DNA of 64,000 bases, taken from contig JAQFVV010006255.1 of the NCBI GenBank assembly GCA_028023455.1, positions 62,001-126,000 of the forward strand, given 5' to 3'. Positions 35,446 through 48,527 of this stretch are shown one piece after another. Position 1 is the first letter of the stretch, and the number at the start of each line of letters is the position of its first letter. A model generated the notes under the pieces. It worked only from the letters and a program-made list of their open reading frames with translations, did not search any database and had not been told where the DNA came from. The stretch is from Epiperipatus broadwayi (lineage: Eukaryota; Onychophora; Udeonychophora; Euonychophora; Peripatidae). The position numbers and the translations under genes were made by a program.

Positions 35446-37520
35446 GTAAGTAATATTTATATACATATATATTGTTTTAAATATTTTAATGTGTATAAGA
35501 TGTATACGTAAAATATAATCTGCTCATATGCATATAAATATTTGCAAAACACGTAACATTAGCAACTTTGAATAAAAATAGTCAATAAAAATAATTAAAA
35601 TTTGAAATTGATCTTTGATGTTAACTAACATCTTTCTCTAAAATAAAAACAGACAAAATATATAGCAATGTAATATAAATAATATAAGAAATAGGATGTT
35701 ACAACAATATATTGATATTAGTTTGTAAATTCTGAAGATAATGAAGAGTATCTGAATAAATGGATACTGTTATGTCAAGTTTTTGATTTATTAATGGCTG
35801 CCTTCTTTAAAAATCTATACAGAGATATTTGATTGGCTACATTACTTTTCATTTCAATGTTTAAACTATATAGCAAATGATGCTATTGAAATGACAAGAT
35901 CAAATTTGTGTACTATCAAATGGTAAGGCTTATTGATCTTATATTTTCTTATAATTTTTATTTTTTCAATTCAAATGATTTACATTTACAAAAAAAAGTT
36001 TAGCTTTTTCACAAGTGAATATTTGCCATTAAACATCACACAAAGTTAAAAAAACCCATAACAAGTAAAAATATAAGTAACACTAGTAAAGATATACTCA
36101 TATATCAAAACAAGTAAGATACTGATTTGAGCTTAATACATTTAGGTACTTTCAGAAATGTTCATTTTCATAAAATATTGCATCTCCTTAGTTGTTTATG
36201 AGTTTGGATTTATATAAATTGAATTATGTAAATAGTGGACTTTCTGTATATCTGTCAAATTATATAATGATAAGAATGACAAATATATATTTAAGTCAGT
36301 AACACTAATGTTTTTAAATGAAATTTTAAACTACTTACAATACTTATAAGATATCACAGAAATATTTTTTTTCTAATAAATTTTCTCAGCTATTTATGAT
36401 CTGAAGAAATTTCATTATTTAGATATGTAAATGTGAGTCTAAATTTGTTGATAGTGATAGAAAAGTTAAAATAAACGATTAAAAAAATTGCATTATTGAC
36501 CATCAAAATTGTTCCAAGCAAATATTTCTCATTCCTGATTTTTTTTACCTCCATGAATGAATTTATTATTTTATGTAATTGTCAACTTCTGAATATCGTA
36601 ACTGATTTTACTAATAGCACATTTCATATGGCAGATCAAATATTATTAGAATTACATGGCCTAATAAATTTTCCATAAATTTAATTAACAGAATTATTTC
36701 AGTTATAACAGGTTTTTGTTTCAAAATAAAGTTCCTTTTCTTTTTCTTATTAGTAATAACATTAAAGGCAAAAAATCTTCAACAGATACACTTCAAAAAT
36801 GTCAAAAGTTTTAGACTTTCATGTTAGTACTATCATCTGTTTGAGCTTAATAAATTTAATATATTTTTCTTGTTAGATAAGTTTCACATATAATCATATA
36901 GTTATAAAAAATAACATTTATGTATTTCCAAATCATAATTTAGCCATTATAATCTACTCCAGGATATTCATTTCACAAAAGTTGCTTATTGGCATCAATT
37001 AAATCTATGATATAGCTTGGTAAGTTCCATTCTGTATTTACAATGTATGCCTTTATAATAACTTCCCTACAGATCAATTTTTAGATCTGTTATATCTACC
37101 ACAACATCTGTTGGATAAATAGGACTATAATATTTTATCTATGTCTTTTAACTTACATTTCCCAGTAATAACTGAATGTATGTTCCAATGATTAAATTTT
37201 CATTTTCTCTCTCAATTAATAAGTAAAACGATAAATAATAACAGTGAAATTATAAAAGAAAATATCTTAATCAGAAGCTAACTCTGAAGTTCAAATATGC
37301 CCAGTTCTATGCTACACAATAAGTTGGATAAATTCTACTAGATATAAAATTTAACAGTACATTAATTAGGTTAAAATTTGGATTTTTAAAAATCAATAAC
37401 TTTAATTTAATAGCACTAAAAGATAAAATCATGAACTGAATATAATTATATCAGTGATCTGTCTAATAAAAAAAATACATCACATAATCCCCACCTCTTA
37501 TGCTTGCACATAACTGTTAT
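35446..37520. other. Intron or intergenic AT-rich stretch
   Basis: It follows the donor of the CUB/lectin exon. No phase-2-compatible exon carrying the rest of the lectin domain was found. A short region at 35.7-35.93 kb has an acceptor-like CTATACAG and a donor-like AATG|GTAAGG but no matching open frame in the needed phase. The sequence at 37470-37520 resembles the flank of the TTAA-family copy at 51.66 kb. Confidence 0.45.
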
Positions 37521-37919
37521 TAACACAGGCAAAACTCTCCATATAGTAGTGCCACTCAGTGCCAGCCAGAGTAATCAAAATGTATAGGTATTGAACTGAG
37601 TTTAGATCCATATGACTATATAAGTTATTGAGCTTAGATTGAAAATATTATTGTGTTTTCAATTTTATTCTCATAGTTTTGTAGTTAAGTAGAGATAAAA
37701 GGTGGTTGTAGGAGGGTTGTATTAGATCCTAAAATCTAGGTGCAGTGCTCTCAGATCCAAGGCTCCTCACTGAAGAATGCCATAAGCCAGAAATTAGTCT
37801 GGGGATATTGGATGAGTATGCATTAGATGGGTATTTTATGCACAAGACTTCTGGCATCCATTGATTACTCTGGCTGGCATTGAGTGGCATTACTGTATGA
37901 AGAGTTTTGCCTGTGTTAA
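37521..37919. mobile_element. TTAA-family foldback element (about 400 bp)
   Basis: The ends pair over about 57 bp with few mismatches: left from TTAACACAGGCAAAACTC (about 37520), right ending GAGTTTTGCCTGTGTTAA (37919). Inside are GCCACTCAGTGCCAGCCAGA, then the block TATGACTATATAAG and CAGTGCTCTCAGATCCAAGG shared with the copies at 32.3-33.1 and 51.7-53.0 kb. No ORF is present. TTAA at both ends is consistent with a piggyBac-like target. Confidence 0.75.
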
Positions 37920-40900
37920 AAGAAATACTTTATGGAATGGTTATTAGCAAAATTCTATCTTTCTTTATTTATTTGTGTGTATGTGTGATTTCGAATTAAC
38001 ATTTTTTTTTAATTATTTATTAGATTAGTATAAAGTGTTTATGTATATAAAGTAAATATTATTTGTCATAACATATAAAAACATATACTAATGTTTGAAA
38101 ACTAAAATTGAAATTTCAAGTTAGTTAAAATAAAAAATTCTTTTTCTATAAATATTTATGAGAGAAAATTACCAATTTTTTTATAATAGTTTTTGGAAAT
38201 TGCATTACTTTTTTTTATTTTTAGTTGTGCTGAATATTATTCAGTTACTATCATATTAATGATGTGTATTCTATATTTTAAATCATTTCTAGAAGAAAAA
38301 AACTATTAATAATATAACAATTATTAAAATGAAGTTCCTTATAAAATGTTGATAGATATTTAAAAAAAAACGGAATTATTTAATAAATGGTGGCTCCTCT
38401 TACATAAAAATGTTTATTATACCAATTGTTCAAGATTATTTAAAAAATAATTTCTATACAATAGCATAATGATGTATGTTAAAATATATTTTTTAAAAAT
38501 ACTCTTTTTAGAATTTTTTTATTTTTATGTCTATTCATTTTTAAATTTATTTTTGTTTAGAATTACTTTTTTTTACTATTTGTGCATAAAAATTGTTTTA
38601 TTTATTTTAATGATAAATCTTATAAATATAAGAAGTCAACTTTAAAGCACTTAAGAGATCATTAAAGTTTATAATATAGATGTAAAATTGAGATAGTAGA
38701 ATTAATTATGTTAAGAGATAGGATAGTAATGGAAAACTATACCCATAATAATATGTGCTAATCTTTTGTCCTAGTATATCTTATCTTTTTACTCTTCCTG
38801 TCTTCAGAAAAAATTGTATCCATTTAAAAGGTAAGAGTTTATGTGCATTGAGAACTATATCCCATTTGTAGTTTATAGCAATTTAGATTCTTGCAATTAT
38901 TCTCCAGCTTTAAAATATAACACTAATGCACTTTAGAAACTTGTGGGATTTTTTTTTGTTTTATATATATTATGTGCCTATATATGCTGCAGAAAGAAGC
39001 TTGCTAATAGCAGAAAGGAAATACTTTGATTTCTCTTAAAGATCTAAATAAATAGAACAGCACAATATCTTAAGACCCACTTCATACTTTGTTATCATTC
39101 CAGATGTTACTACTATATAAATACTCTAGTAGCATGGCTAGGTTATTCATCAACATGTTTCAACTAGTGTGTTTTAAATGAATAGAACAGCACAATATCC
39201 TAAGACTCACTTCATACTTTTGTTATCATTCCAGCTGTTATTACTATATAAATACTCTAGTAATATGGATATGTCATTCATCAACATGCTTCAACTAATG
39301 TGATAAGTCTTCTCAATTACCTGATTATTTTTAATTGAAATAGCTGTTGAGTTTTCTCAAGGGTAGAAGAATGTGCATGAATAAATTTTTAAGTATATAT
39401 TTACAATCATGACAGAGAAATTAAATTATGGTTTATATCCCCACTAGTCTGTGAAGTTACCAACCAAAGCTATAGTAGTTATCCAAACATGGATGGTACT
39501 TAGAATCCTATGGTTTCAAGTCAGATTTCTGTTTAATGTTGGCTTTTTATTTAGATTATTACAACTGCAAATCACTTTTGAGTGAAGAAAATTTGCATAA
39601 ATTTCAAGGAGAGCTGTCTACTGTTAAATGATATAGTGTTAGATTTTGTGTAGTTAGAAGAAAGGTTGAAAGCATTAAAAGAGAGGTGGAGTCAGATTCA
39701 TTATGAATTAAAAGTGGAACAATAACATTATAGAGAAACATGGTATATTAGAATAGCAAGATTGGTTATTCAATTTAGTGTGAGATACCAAACATGGATA
39801 ATTCAGACTTAAGTCTAACAAATTCTCATTATTATGAAGAAGTAGAGAATTTTATATTAAAGTGGATGCTTTGTAGGCAGTTTTAATTAGTTTCCAAAAT
39901 TATCCAGAGGAAAGAGTAAGGAATAGTATAAAGTTGGTTAAAAATGCTATGATCTACAGCATAACTTATGTAGTCATAAATATAATATTAATTGAACTTA
40001 ATGATAATTTAAGGCTCAATTTATTGCATAAAAACACATCTACACACCCAAACACTTTAAATTATATGTGTATGCATGTTTAAATGATTGAAAAAGTTTA
40101 AATTTTCAATATTAATTTAACTAATAGAAAAGTTTAAATTCAATTCTAAAAACATTCTTTCAGATGTTTTTTTTATTAAGTGATTAAGGCTTGTTTTGCA
40201 ATTTTAAGTCATTGTCAGATTTGCTTCCAATAAATTTGTTTTTGAAAGACTATATAATTAATTTATTAGATTTAAAACTACTTGATATGGAGAGATCATA
40301 AATAACTTAGTCATTTTTATTTTTATAGAAGGTTCAAAAAGTAGAATAATAATGGAAAGGTATTACTTCATGAAATTATATATATATATTGTAACTTAAT
40401 AAAATATGAAATAAAAGATAAGTAGTCCTTAAAACTGTTGTAAGTAAAATTATTAAAGGAGACTATTGTAACTTAAATATTAATGACAGATTGGCATTGT
40501 AGCCAAAATATAAGATCAAAATGCTTATCTCAAACATATTAAGGAGACTAATAAGTTGTAACTATAATAGTCATTGAAACTTTTATCAATGATCAAAATA
40601 TTAATTATCAATCAAAATATTGGTGACTTAATTCATCAATTTCTACTTAAGATTTAAAATACCATAACATCAATAATCAGCAACTATAATGCTTGGAGAC
40701 TAGTCATTTCAGATATCTGGTATCTGACCTATTTCAAACTCTAGTGAGGCATCCATTGCATCCTCAATAAACAAGTAGGAACACAGGATAACTTAAATAT
40801 ACTCTTAAGACATTATAACTTATGAAACCATGTCAAGTAGGTGAGTACATTGTTAATCCAATAAAAATGTTTTCTCAATAAATCCACAGTAAATTTTACT

Positions 40901-43162
40901 CACTTTTATCTCTTGGTTTGATATCAAGTGCATATCTAAGTGACTAACAAGTGAATATGGTCTAGCAGGGTGCCACTAGGCTATTTGAACCTAGACAAAG
41001 TTATATTTTATAACCTTTTCACATGTACCAGGTTTGAACTCCTTTCTGGGACTTTATTTCTAACAAAAATAGAGGGTTTTGATTTTAGACTCATATCACT
41101 GTATGCACTAACATTTAGGTAAACACAAAACATCCTTAAACTAAAGTGGTATATAAAATTCATCAGACAGAAATCATCTCCTAGATCCTAATATAATAAA
41201 TGTGTTTCAATATCTTTATAAGTTTTACTAGCTCATATTATACTATTAATTTAGGATGGCAATTCACTCATCCTTGAATTATGTAGATGATGGAATGGTG
41301 GTTATTATAATGATTCACGAATGTCAACTAAATACCATGAAATCACTTATTTATATATGGCCTTTAAACCTTTATCTAGCTCATTAATTAAAATGTGATG
41401 ATGATGATGACAACAATGATAATGGTTTCAACCACAGCTTTAGGACCAAGCCTAACCTAAAATTTAGTTCTAAACATATTCATAACTATTGGTTAATCTT
41501 AGTATATCTAATTAGATCTTAAACAATTAATATTCACCAGTGATGATGAATGAACACAACTAATAAAGAATACCCTTAATGAAATATATATGCCTTGTTT
41601 AATAAAACAAATTAACATTTATTACTGCATTTCTAACCTATACATTAAAATTTCTAGATAGACATGAAAATAATAATAATTGACTATTTTGAAATCATAA
41701 TATTAATTTTGTTCTTCCCCCTTTCCTGTTAATGATATAATGTATATTAAATTGGATACCAATATTGCTAAAATTTTCAATTCACAAGCAAAACATCTCA
41801 TAAAAAATATATACTCTTTATGCACACATACTTTTATAATTTAACATGTAAAATAGAATGATTAAGGGGGAAAAAATGTTAGTAGAATCGAAAAGAGCAT
41901 GATTTCCTGAAACAAGTTTTTAGATTACTTCTCCCCCTCCCTTCTCTAAACTATTGAGACTGGTATTCCTTAACTAAAAAAAAATAATCTAATTTCCTTA
42001 ATGCTATATATGTCTTTTATTCTCACATTCACATGCAATTATATACATGTGGCAAGTATGGTTATATTATCGTGTATGTATGTGTTTATCTCCATAATAA
42101 CCAAAATATTATTTAAAAACAAAATAATAATACAAAAAAAATATTTTACATATTAATAACATCTCATAACTTTAGATCAATAGACAATCATACCCTTTTT
42201 AAAAAACAAAATTCATCAGTGTACCAAGCTTATGGCTATTATTACTAAGAAATTCTTGGTTTAACTTGATTTTGCTTGTTTTAAAAGTTCTGAGGTAAAA
42301 AAATGAATAAAACTTTATTTCTACAATTTTACCAATAGTCACTGATATCATAAAAGAAAATATATAATGAAAATTCATATTACCAGTCTTTTGTATTTTG
42401 TAGAGGCTTCCAAGAGTTCAAACTTAGCTTGTTAACTGTCTATACTTTTGCAACAAACAATTTCTGCAGTTCACTGGAACAGTCTCTTTTCCTGAGGCTT
42501 ATAATTATTTTATGGTGATGATGATGAGGGTTATTTGCTTTAGTGGAAACCATTTGGCACTAGAACTTTTTTTCCCTTCCTGTTAAGCATGATTCTTCTA
42601 ATAGATGAAGTATATCAGTTCTCACATTTATAATTTTTTCTTGAGTTTAAATTCAGTCACTGGAATAACTGAACTAGCTGATTTAATACTTATCAGTAGA
42701 TTAATTATTTTCCTTCAGCTTTCAAATGCAGGTGAATGTTTCCCTCTATTTAAAATATCTTATTTCTCTCAATCAGTCAAAAGGTGTAGAATACTTTTAA
42801 CTCAGACAAGTCTTTTTTATATGATATGCTGGCTCTATGGTGGGTTAGGGGATTGCCCTGACAAGATACATATAGATTTTTAACCTGCCATCTTTATATT
42901 TTTAATCTTCAAAAAAAAAATTTTATAATGATTTCAAATTAATGTCTGGCAGAATTAAAATGCTTGTCTTTTCCTAGTTTCAATATTTAAAAAAAAATCT
43001 CTTCTAACTGATTTTTCAGACTGGTTTTATACTTTATTTTTAAGCCAACTCATTTAATTAGAATCCTAGTGTGACTTTCTCTAGAAACATATGAAAATTC
43101 ACACTACCATGATTTTCAGACGAACCTTGTTTTGAAGGAAAAATGGTCTTAATCCTTTTTCT
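37920..43162. other. Long AT-rich stretch, intron or intergenic
   Basis: Apart from the 130-bp tandem duplication listed separately, it holds AT-rich sequence, a short GATGATGAT run at about 41397-41412 and a moderately GC-richer part at 42.4-43.2 kb. In that part a minus-strand frame near 42570-42430 reads coding-like (for example RKRDCSSELQKLFVAKV before a stop), and the plus strand has a 92-codon opening at 42605-42883. Neither is recognised. A strong-looking splice pair flanks only 23 bases at about 38817-38839. Confidence 0.4.
39047..39302 (+). repeat. Tandem duplication, about 130 bp x 2
   Basis: AATAGAACAGCACAATATC occurs at 39051 and 39181. The following 110 or so bases match with few differences, ending CATCAACATG.TTCAACTA.TGTG in both. 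Period about 130 bp. No ORF. Confidence 0.88.
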
Positions 43163-43493
43163 TCACATCTCCATCATAACTGTAACACCTGAAACTTTTA
43201 ACTTTGATCTAGGATGAGAAGTTTGTAAAATTAGATTTCTCACATCGTCTAAGCTCCAACATAACAAACAATTTTTATAACACAAAATTGTTGAGTTAAA
43301 AAATAATAATTTAACAGATTTAACTTTTCCTCTTTCTTTTTCAATATGTAATAAATGTAGATTTATTTGTGCAATGTACACACACACTCTATCATCCAAA
43401 TCATTTATAAAAACTGGCCTATTAAAATAATCTGAATGCTGTTTAGAAATTATACTTTTAATATTTAAAATTAAATCCTTACAATTTTTAAAC
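43163..43493 (-). CDS. Possible coding exon on the minus strand, unidentified
   Basis: A minus-strand frame stays open for about 108 codons, from about 43490 to a TGA at 43163, with mixed composition (for example NDLDDRVCVYIAQINLHLLH, CWSLDDVRNLILQTSHPRSK and GVTVMMEM at the end). The frame is purine-rich on the minus strand, as coding strands often are. An upstream pyrimidine-rich tract could serve an acceptor (GTAAG|GAT near 43485), but the splice site is weak. An AATAAA lies about 120 bases past the stop. It is antisense to the CUB/lectin gene. It may be a 3' exon, a decayed gene or chance, and no domain is recognised. Confidence 0.35.
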
Positions 43494-43665
43494 CCAAATT
43501 ACAATCATAGAAAAGCAAAAATAAAAATAGATAATAATAAAAAATAGCAGAATTAATCTAGTAAGTGCGGACTAGTTTTAAAGAAAGTTAATATTTGAAA
43601 TATAAAAATGACAAACTAACTATCTGGCCACATACACTGCCTATATATGTATTATAACCCTACTT

Positions 43666-43890
43666 TTAAAAGAACTGTTGAGTATTAAAAGGTGTGTAGT
43701 ACTCTTTTTGAGATTTGTCAACACACATGTAACTAAAAAACATAACTGTTGCCCCCTCTCTTTCTGTATTAGGCTTTAGGAACTTGCTCCTGTAGGATTT
43801 AAACTTGGGTGCCCTACAGATTCCTTTACTATATAAAAATGTGATGATGATTTTTGCTCCATATTTTCTTTCATGCACATTACTACAAAT
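43666..43890 (-). repeat. Possible tRNA-like SINE segment within a minus-strand opening
   Basis: On the minus strand GGGCACCCAAGTTTAAATCC resembles a tRNA B-box context and is followed by CAGGAGCAAG. A 75-codon minus-strand opening runs through it, but it contains this tRNA-like stretch and is probably not a gene. It differs in sequence from the 100-bp SINE family of this window. No flanking duplication was identified. Confidence 0.22.
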
Positions 43891-44040
43891 TTAGCTACTG
43901 ACTAAATTGAAATGGCACAATATATATATAACAAAAGTTGTGTTATTTACTTACCATGCTTCCAACATTAGATAATACCAAGTATTATTTTTTATGGATT
44001 TCTCTCTACTACTGAGATAGCTTGGAAAAGAATTCATAGT

Positions 44041-44217
44041 TCAGCCACTGTAAACCATCAGAAAGACTTCAATTCTAACTAAAATATATATTAAAGGAAA
44101 ATAAATTATGAATAAATGCCAAAACTCCCTATGTTTTTTCTTCCTCAGATTGTCTGCCTCAGCTCTAAAATAATATCCTAAGTATTGCATTCCATACTTA
44201 TTTACTATTAAGTCACG
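44041..44217 (-). pseudogene. Coding-like minus-strand segment, unidentified
   Basis: Downstream of a good acceptor-like tract (pyrimidine-rich, ending TTGATTTGAG), a minus frame opens for 58 codons beginning RDLIVNKYGMQYLGYYFRAE and then DNLRKKKHREFWH before becoming hydrophobic and stopping at 44041. Past the stop the same frame continues for 29 codons to a strong donor (GCATG|GTAAGT at about 43953). It may belong with the segment at 43163-43493, as exons of one minus-strand gene or its decayed copy. Family not recognised. Confidence 0.3.
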
Positions 44218-45157
44218 CTCAAATCAATGATGAAAAATTGTCAAAGTAAAAAAGAGAAAGTTAATAATACTGCAACTTTTTTTGCATATGTACCTTTTGA
44301 AATAAATATTAAATTATTGAAAATTTTACAAATATTTTGAAATTCAGAGATGAGTTATATGAGTAATCAAAGATCATTGTATGTACCCAATCAGAAGCTA
44401 TATAGCAAGACTATTTAATTATTTATTTCTTTTTACTAAAACATTAGGGGAAAAAATCAAGATTCCATCATTTAAAGATTTAGTGATATATTATATGTGC
44501 AATTTATTGTTTTTTGTTGTTGTTTTTTATAACTTTTGCTATTACTTTAATTTTTTTAAAGAAAAGAAATATTTTTTATATAACCTTTTATTTTTTATAT
44601 TGTACAATAGCATTTTGGTTGCAAAAATACATTACAAAATACTAAAGAAAACATTTTTAAAAAAAGGAATAAAAATAATTTGGGCAAAGATAAATAATTC
44701 ATTAAGAAAGATGAAAGCAAAAAAATAAGTAATAAAACATTTTGAAATGTATTTATATAAATGTACGTTTAATTTTTGCTTAATTTGACATTATCCATGT
44801 TAACATACTTTTAAATATAGTATTACTTGCCTATGCAACATATATGAGGTTTGGACTTTTTAAAGAAAAATAAGAATGTGATAAATAATAAATAATGAAT
44901 TAAAAGTAAAGATTTAGTATTCTAAATATTCACAAAAATTAGTTAAAATTATGATTAAAGTAAATAGATTTTTAATTTCTAAAATAGTGTTTATGAAACA
45001 TTAGTGTTTGAAAATATTGTGTGAATATAAGTTTATAGTGCAAAATTTAGGGGGAAATGTTTTGAGCTATTAATTTGAAAATATTATGGATATTTGGAAT
45101 TTATGAACCAATTCCCTTGTTTTCCTGAAGGTTTCTAATGATGGTATTTTACTTCTT
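44218..45157. other. AT-rich stretch
   Basis: It contains a 115-codon plus-strand ATG opening (44381-44728) whose product is dominated by F, Y, I, L and K, with two hydrophobic runs. The length is notable for this base composition, but it lacks conserved features, so it is not annotated as a gene. Confidence 0.4.
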
Positions 45158-45592
45158 TATATATTGGGCTATTTCCACCATCTGATATTAAGTATTGGAT
45201 GTCTTTAATCTTCCAATTACATTCAATTGTTAGTAACAGCATATAGATTAGTATATGCACAATGTTTTGAGAGGTATTATATTATTTTTCTCTTTTCTTA
45301 AGGTGTTGCTGGTCTGACCAATGGCAGTAATCAAGCCAGCATCACCAGAAGAAAAGGAAAGAATAATACCTCTCAAAACATTGTGCATATACTAACCATT
45401 ATGCTATTACTAACTGTCACTGGCCAGATCAGCAACACCTGAGGAGAATAATATCTCTAAAAACATTGTACATATACTAACCTGTGGGCTATTATTAACA
45501 GTTGAATGGAATTGGAAGAATTAAATAAAGTTACATTTTTCTTAAGACATTAAATAATTAATATTAGATGATTGAAAATAGTCCAATATATA
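45158..45592. mobile_element. Foldback element with a duplicated right arm
   Basis: The ends pair as TATATATTGGGCTATTT (45158) and AAATAGTCCAATATATA (to 45592). The left arm carries TTAGTATATGCACAATGTTT then AGGTGTTGCTGGTC. The complement occurs twice on the right, at about 45322-45415 and about 45416-45520. The element is thus an inverted repeat with a tandem second copy of one arm. It has no ORF. Confidence 0.8.
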
Positions 45593-47566
45593 AATACAAT
45601 TACAGTTTCCTCCTTCTTTAGAGATAATACTGAGTAATGGAATTGGATTTTGATTAATATCCTGAGAAGAAAAAAACAATTTACATTTTTTGTCAATATT
45701 GTATAATGTTTGGATTAATCATAATTGAATACTAGGAGAATGGTTTATAGAATTGAATGCAGAGCTGGACATGCCTTTATGCTATGGAGGCATCATCATT
45801 ATCATCATTTTTAACTATTATCAATCTACTTCAGGATGGTCTCTTCAATTTCAATCCACCTTTTCCATGCCATCCTGGCACACTTCCTTATTTTATCCAT
45901 CCATCTCACATATCGTCTCTTTCTAAATCTTTTACAATTTTTTGGATTCCAGTTTAAGATTAATTTAACATTATTATGGAGTAATGTTGATTATAATATA
46001 ACTGTTTATCATTTGTTGTCAATGAATATAGTTATTTTAGCACATAATCCATTTATGTGAGCTATGAAAGAATTGACTAGGGATTTATTTCTATTCGCTT
46101 TTTGTGTACAGTTAATTTAGCACTGTACTATAAGCCCTATTTATGAATATTATATTACTGTTAAAATTAACCTATGCCTGCTATACATGTCCATAAATTT
46201 TTTTGAGTTATATTACATAGCTTGCATTTTGACTAAGGATTGAGAATTTTCATATGTATTTTGTTATATTGATGAATGTTGTTTGTTGACATGAGCATAT
46301 CTATTTCTTAATAATTTTAATAATTTTGTTGATCGATAAGAGATTTCTACTTTGATATCTTTCAGTTATGAAATTTAGTAAGTGAAATATTGTAATGATA
46401 ATGATCTGATCTGCCCAAGAAATTATATTAGTAATGACAAGTCAAAAAAAAAATTCATTTCCAGAACATGGTATTCCAAACTTTTGAATATATGTACACA
46501 TAAGTTAAATTTGCAAAAATATGGATATTGTTAGAAGTAAATAACAGTTAACCAGATAATTAGTTTTAAAGTAAATGAACTTGATATTTAAATCAGAAAT
46601 TAGATTGTTTAAAGAAGAAAAAATAACACTGAAAATTAAACTTATTAAAAATATCTGTTATGATTAAATAATACTTTTCTGAAACTGACATACAAAAAAC
46701 TAACACACGTAAAAAGTAAATATATTCTATATTTGAATTTGAAGTGGAAAATTTTGGTCATCAATTGATGGTATATTGCAAGGCTTGGAAATAAATAAAC
46801 CAATTAAGATATTTGTTAAAGTAGTATTTTTTTTAGTAATAATTTCATTCAATATATAGATCAGAGAGAATTTCTCTTGATGTATGGTGAAAATAAACAT
46901 GTTGTGGAATGGTTATGGAAGAAATTGAAAATGTTGTAAATAGAAGAATGAATAAAGAATAAACATTTATAGTTAGTGATTTAATACTTTTTTTCAAATC
47001 TGGATAAATAATTGTATGGGTCTTATTTTAATGTCACATTTCCAAGAAGACTGGGACTTAAACCCAATATAAATTATCTTCTAGGTTATGAAAAAATATA
47101 TGGCATCCAACCAACCAGAAATAATTGCTGAATGGTACTAGATAAATACCATAATATACAGATTTAGCCTTTAATCATGTTTACACATTTATTTAAATAG
47201 TCCTTAATATATATTAATGAGAAATACTCGTTGTTGAATTATTGAAAACTTTAGAGTTATAATTAAAATATTATTTTTTACATTGTTTTGTAATTTGAAA
47301 AAAAAAACGGATTGTAATAAATTTTTAAATTTATTTATATATGTATTATGTATTTTACTATATGGTTATTGTAGTATGAGGTAAATAACACCCATTGGGG
47401 GGACTTGCTAGAATATAATTGGTCACATGATTATAAAAAAGGAAACATCTTGATAATGTTCAATAATGAACAATAACCTGATTTTATGTTAAACATTTTT
47501 TTCTATTTCATAATTTTTTTAAAAAAGACAACATTATGGATAATTTTTTTTAAAATTGAAATTTTA
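45593..47566. other. AT-rich non-coding stretch
   Basis: No gene is recognised. The paired 66- and 74-codon plus-strand openings at 45757-46060 overlap in two frames. On the minus strand the same bases read WMDKIRKCARMAWKRWIEIE, which looks somewhat like a retroelement C-terminal scrap, but too little remains to assign. Confidence 0.4.
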
Positions 47567-48026
47567 CTGTCTAAGGCAATGACCTAAAAAAATTTCGATG
47601 ACCGGCAAGTTTTCAAATTAAGGTGTTTTGCAAAAGTTTTTTTTTGTGTGTGCCGATTACAAACAAATAAAAAGGTCAAGTTAAATAAATGCGTAAAAAA
47701 AACAACAACAAATAATTAATAAAGCAAGTAATACATTAACATGAACTAAAATATATCACAAAAACGATTATTTTTAATTTTTGTTTTGTATGGATTACAA
47801 ATAAATTATCAAAAGATTAAAATGAACCAATATATAGATTATTGACAATGCATTCACAACTATTCTACTCAGTGCACTGGTTAATTTATGCATCAGACTG
47901 ACTCATATACCTCCTGATGCAATATATTTTACATGCATGTGTTAATCGACATACAAATTTGAATACGTGAATGCCATGGACAGGCAAAAAAAAATTATGG
48001 ACCGGCAGTTGGGAAATGTTGGTCTA
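47567..48026. mobile_element. Possible degraded hAT-like non-autonomous element
   Basis: The right end on the minus strand reads AGACCAACATTTCCCAACTG followed by CCGGTCC, similar to hAT ends (CAGTGNTTCCCAAC...). A related GACCGGCAAGTT motif lies at about 47600 near the left side, but the left terminus does not pair cleanly. No ORF. Boundaries are tentative. Confidence 0.25.
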
Positions 48027-48083
48027 AATTATTTACATGTATATAAAATACTTTTTTTTTTATTGCTTCACTATTTTTTTAAA

Positions 48084-48440
48084 TATAATTATAGGGTATT
48101 TAAATACAGACTTCCAAACTCCTTTCAACTATCTGTCCTGTGTCATACTACCAATACCTATGACCACACACGTAAAAAAAGATAAATGATCTCTAATATA
48201 ATATTTCGTGCTGAACTTGGCACTCATCATTTGGTCCATATCATTATTTCCATATATATATATACATAATCAGTGCTCAATTAATATTAAGATAGCAAAT
48301 CTTCAAACTTTAATGGACAGACTTCAATATACTTTTCCCTTCAACTCTCCAGCTATTCATACCATTGAAAATTTGATGATGGAATGCCCAAATCTTTTGT
48401 TGATACCAATATTATTGTCATTCCCATGTTGACTAAATCA
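48084..48440 (+). repeat. Diverged third copy of the 48.5-49.3 kb foldback arm
   Basis: It shares with the left arm of the following element, in the same order, GATAAATGATCTC, TTGGTCCA.ATCAT, AATATTAAGATAGCAAAT, TTCAAACTTTAATGGA and ACCATTGAAAAT. It is more diverged than the two arms are from each other. Confidence 0.7.
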
Positions 48441-48527
48441 TTCTGAACCCTCGTGTGTAGGACCTTATCTATTTAAATACATAGAAGAGAAATGTGCAGG
48501 ATACAGGCTAAATCTGTAATATTTGAA

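Noticed and set aside
35760-35930. Possible next exon of the lectin domain (acceptor CTATACAG, donor AATG|GTAAGG)
   Set aside because: In the phase required by the previous donor the frame stops within three codons. The open frame is in a different phase and lacks lectin motifs.
38817-38839. Possible 23-base microexon between a strong acceptor (CTGTCTTCAG) and a strong donor (AAAAG|GTAAGA)
   Set aside because: The splice sites look good and the length can follow a phase-2 intron, but the encoded KNCIHLK does not match the missing lectin part. Strong sites also arise by chance in 64 kb.
42605-42883. 92-codon plus-strand ATG opening
   Set aside because: No domain, no splice signals, and competing coding-like reading on the minus strand nearby. 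Probably chance.
45757-46060. Overlapping 66- and 74-codon plus-strand openings
   Set aside because: They overlap in two frames and have no domain. The minus strand hints at a tiny retroelement scrap, but there is too little to annotate.
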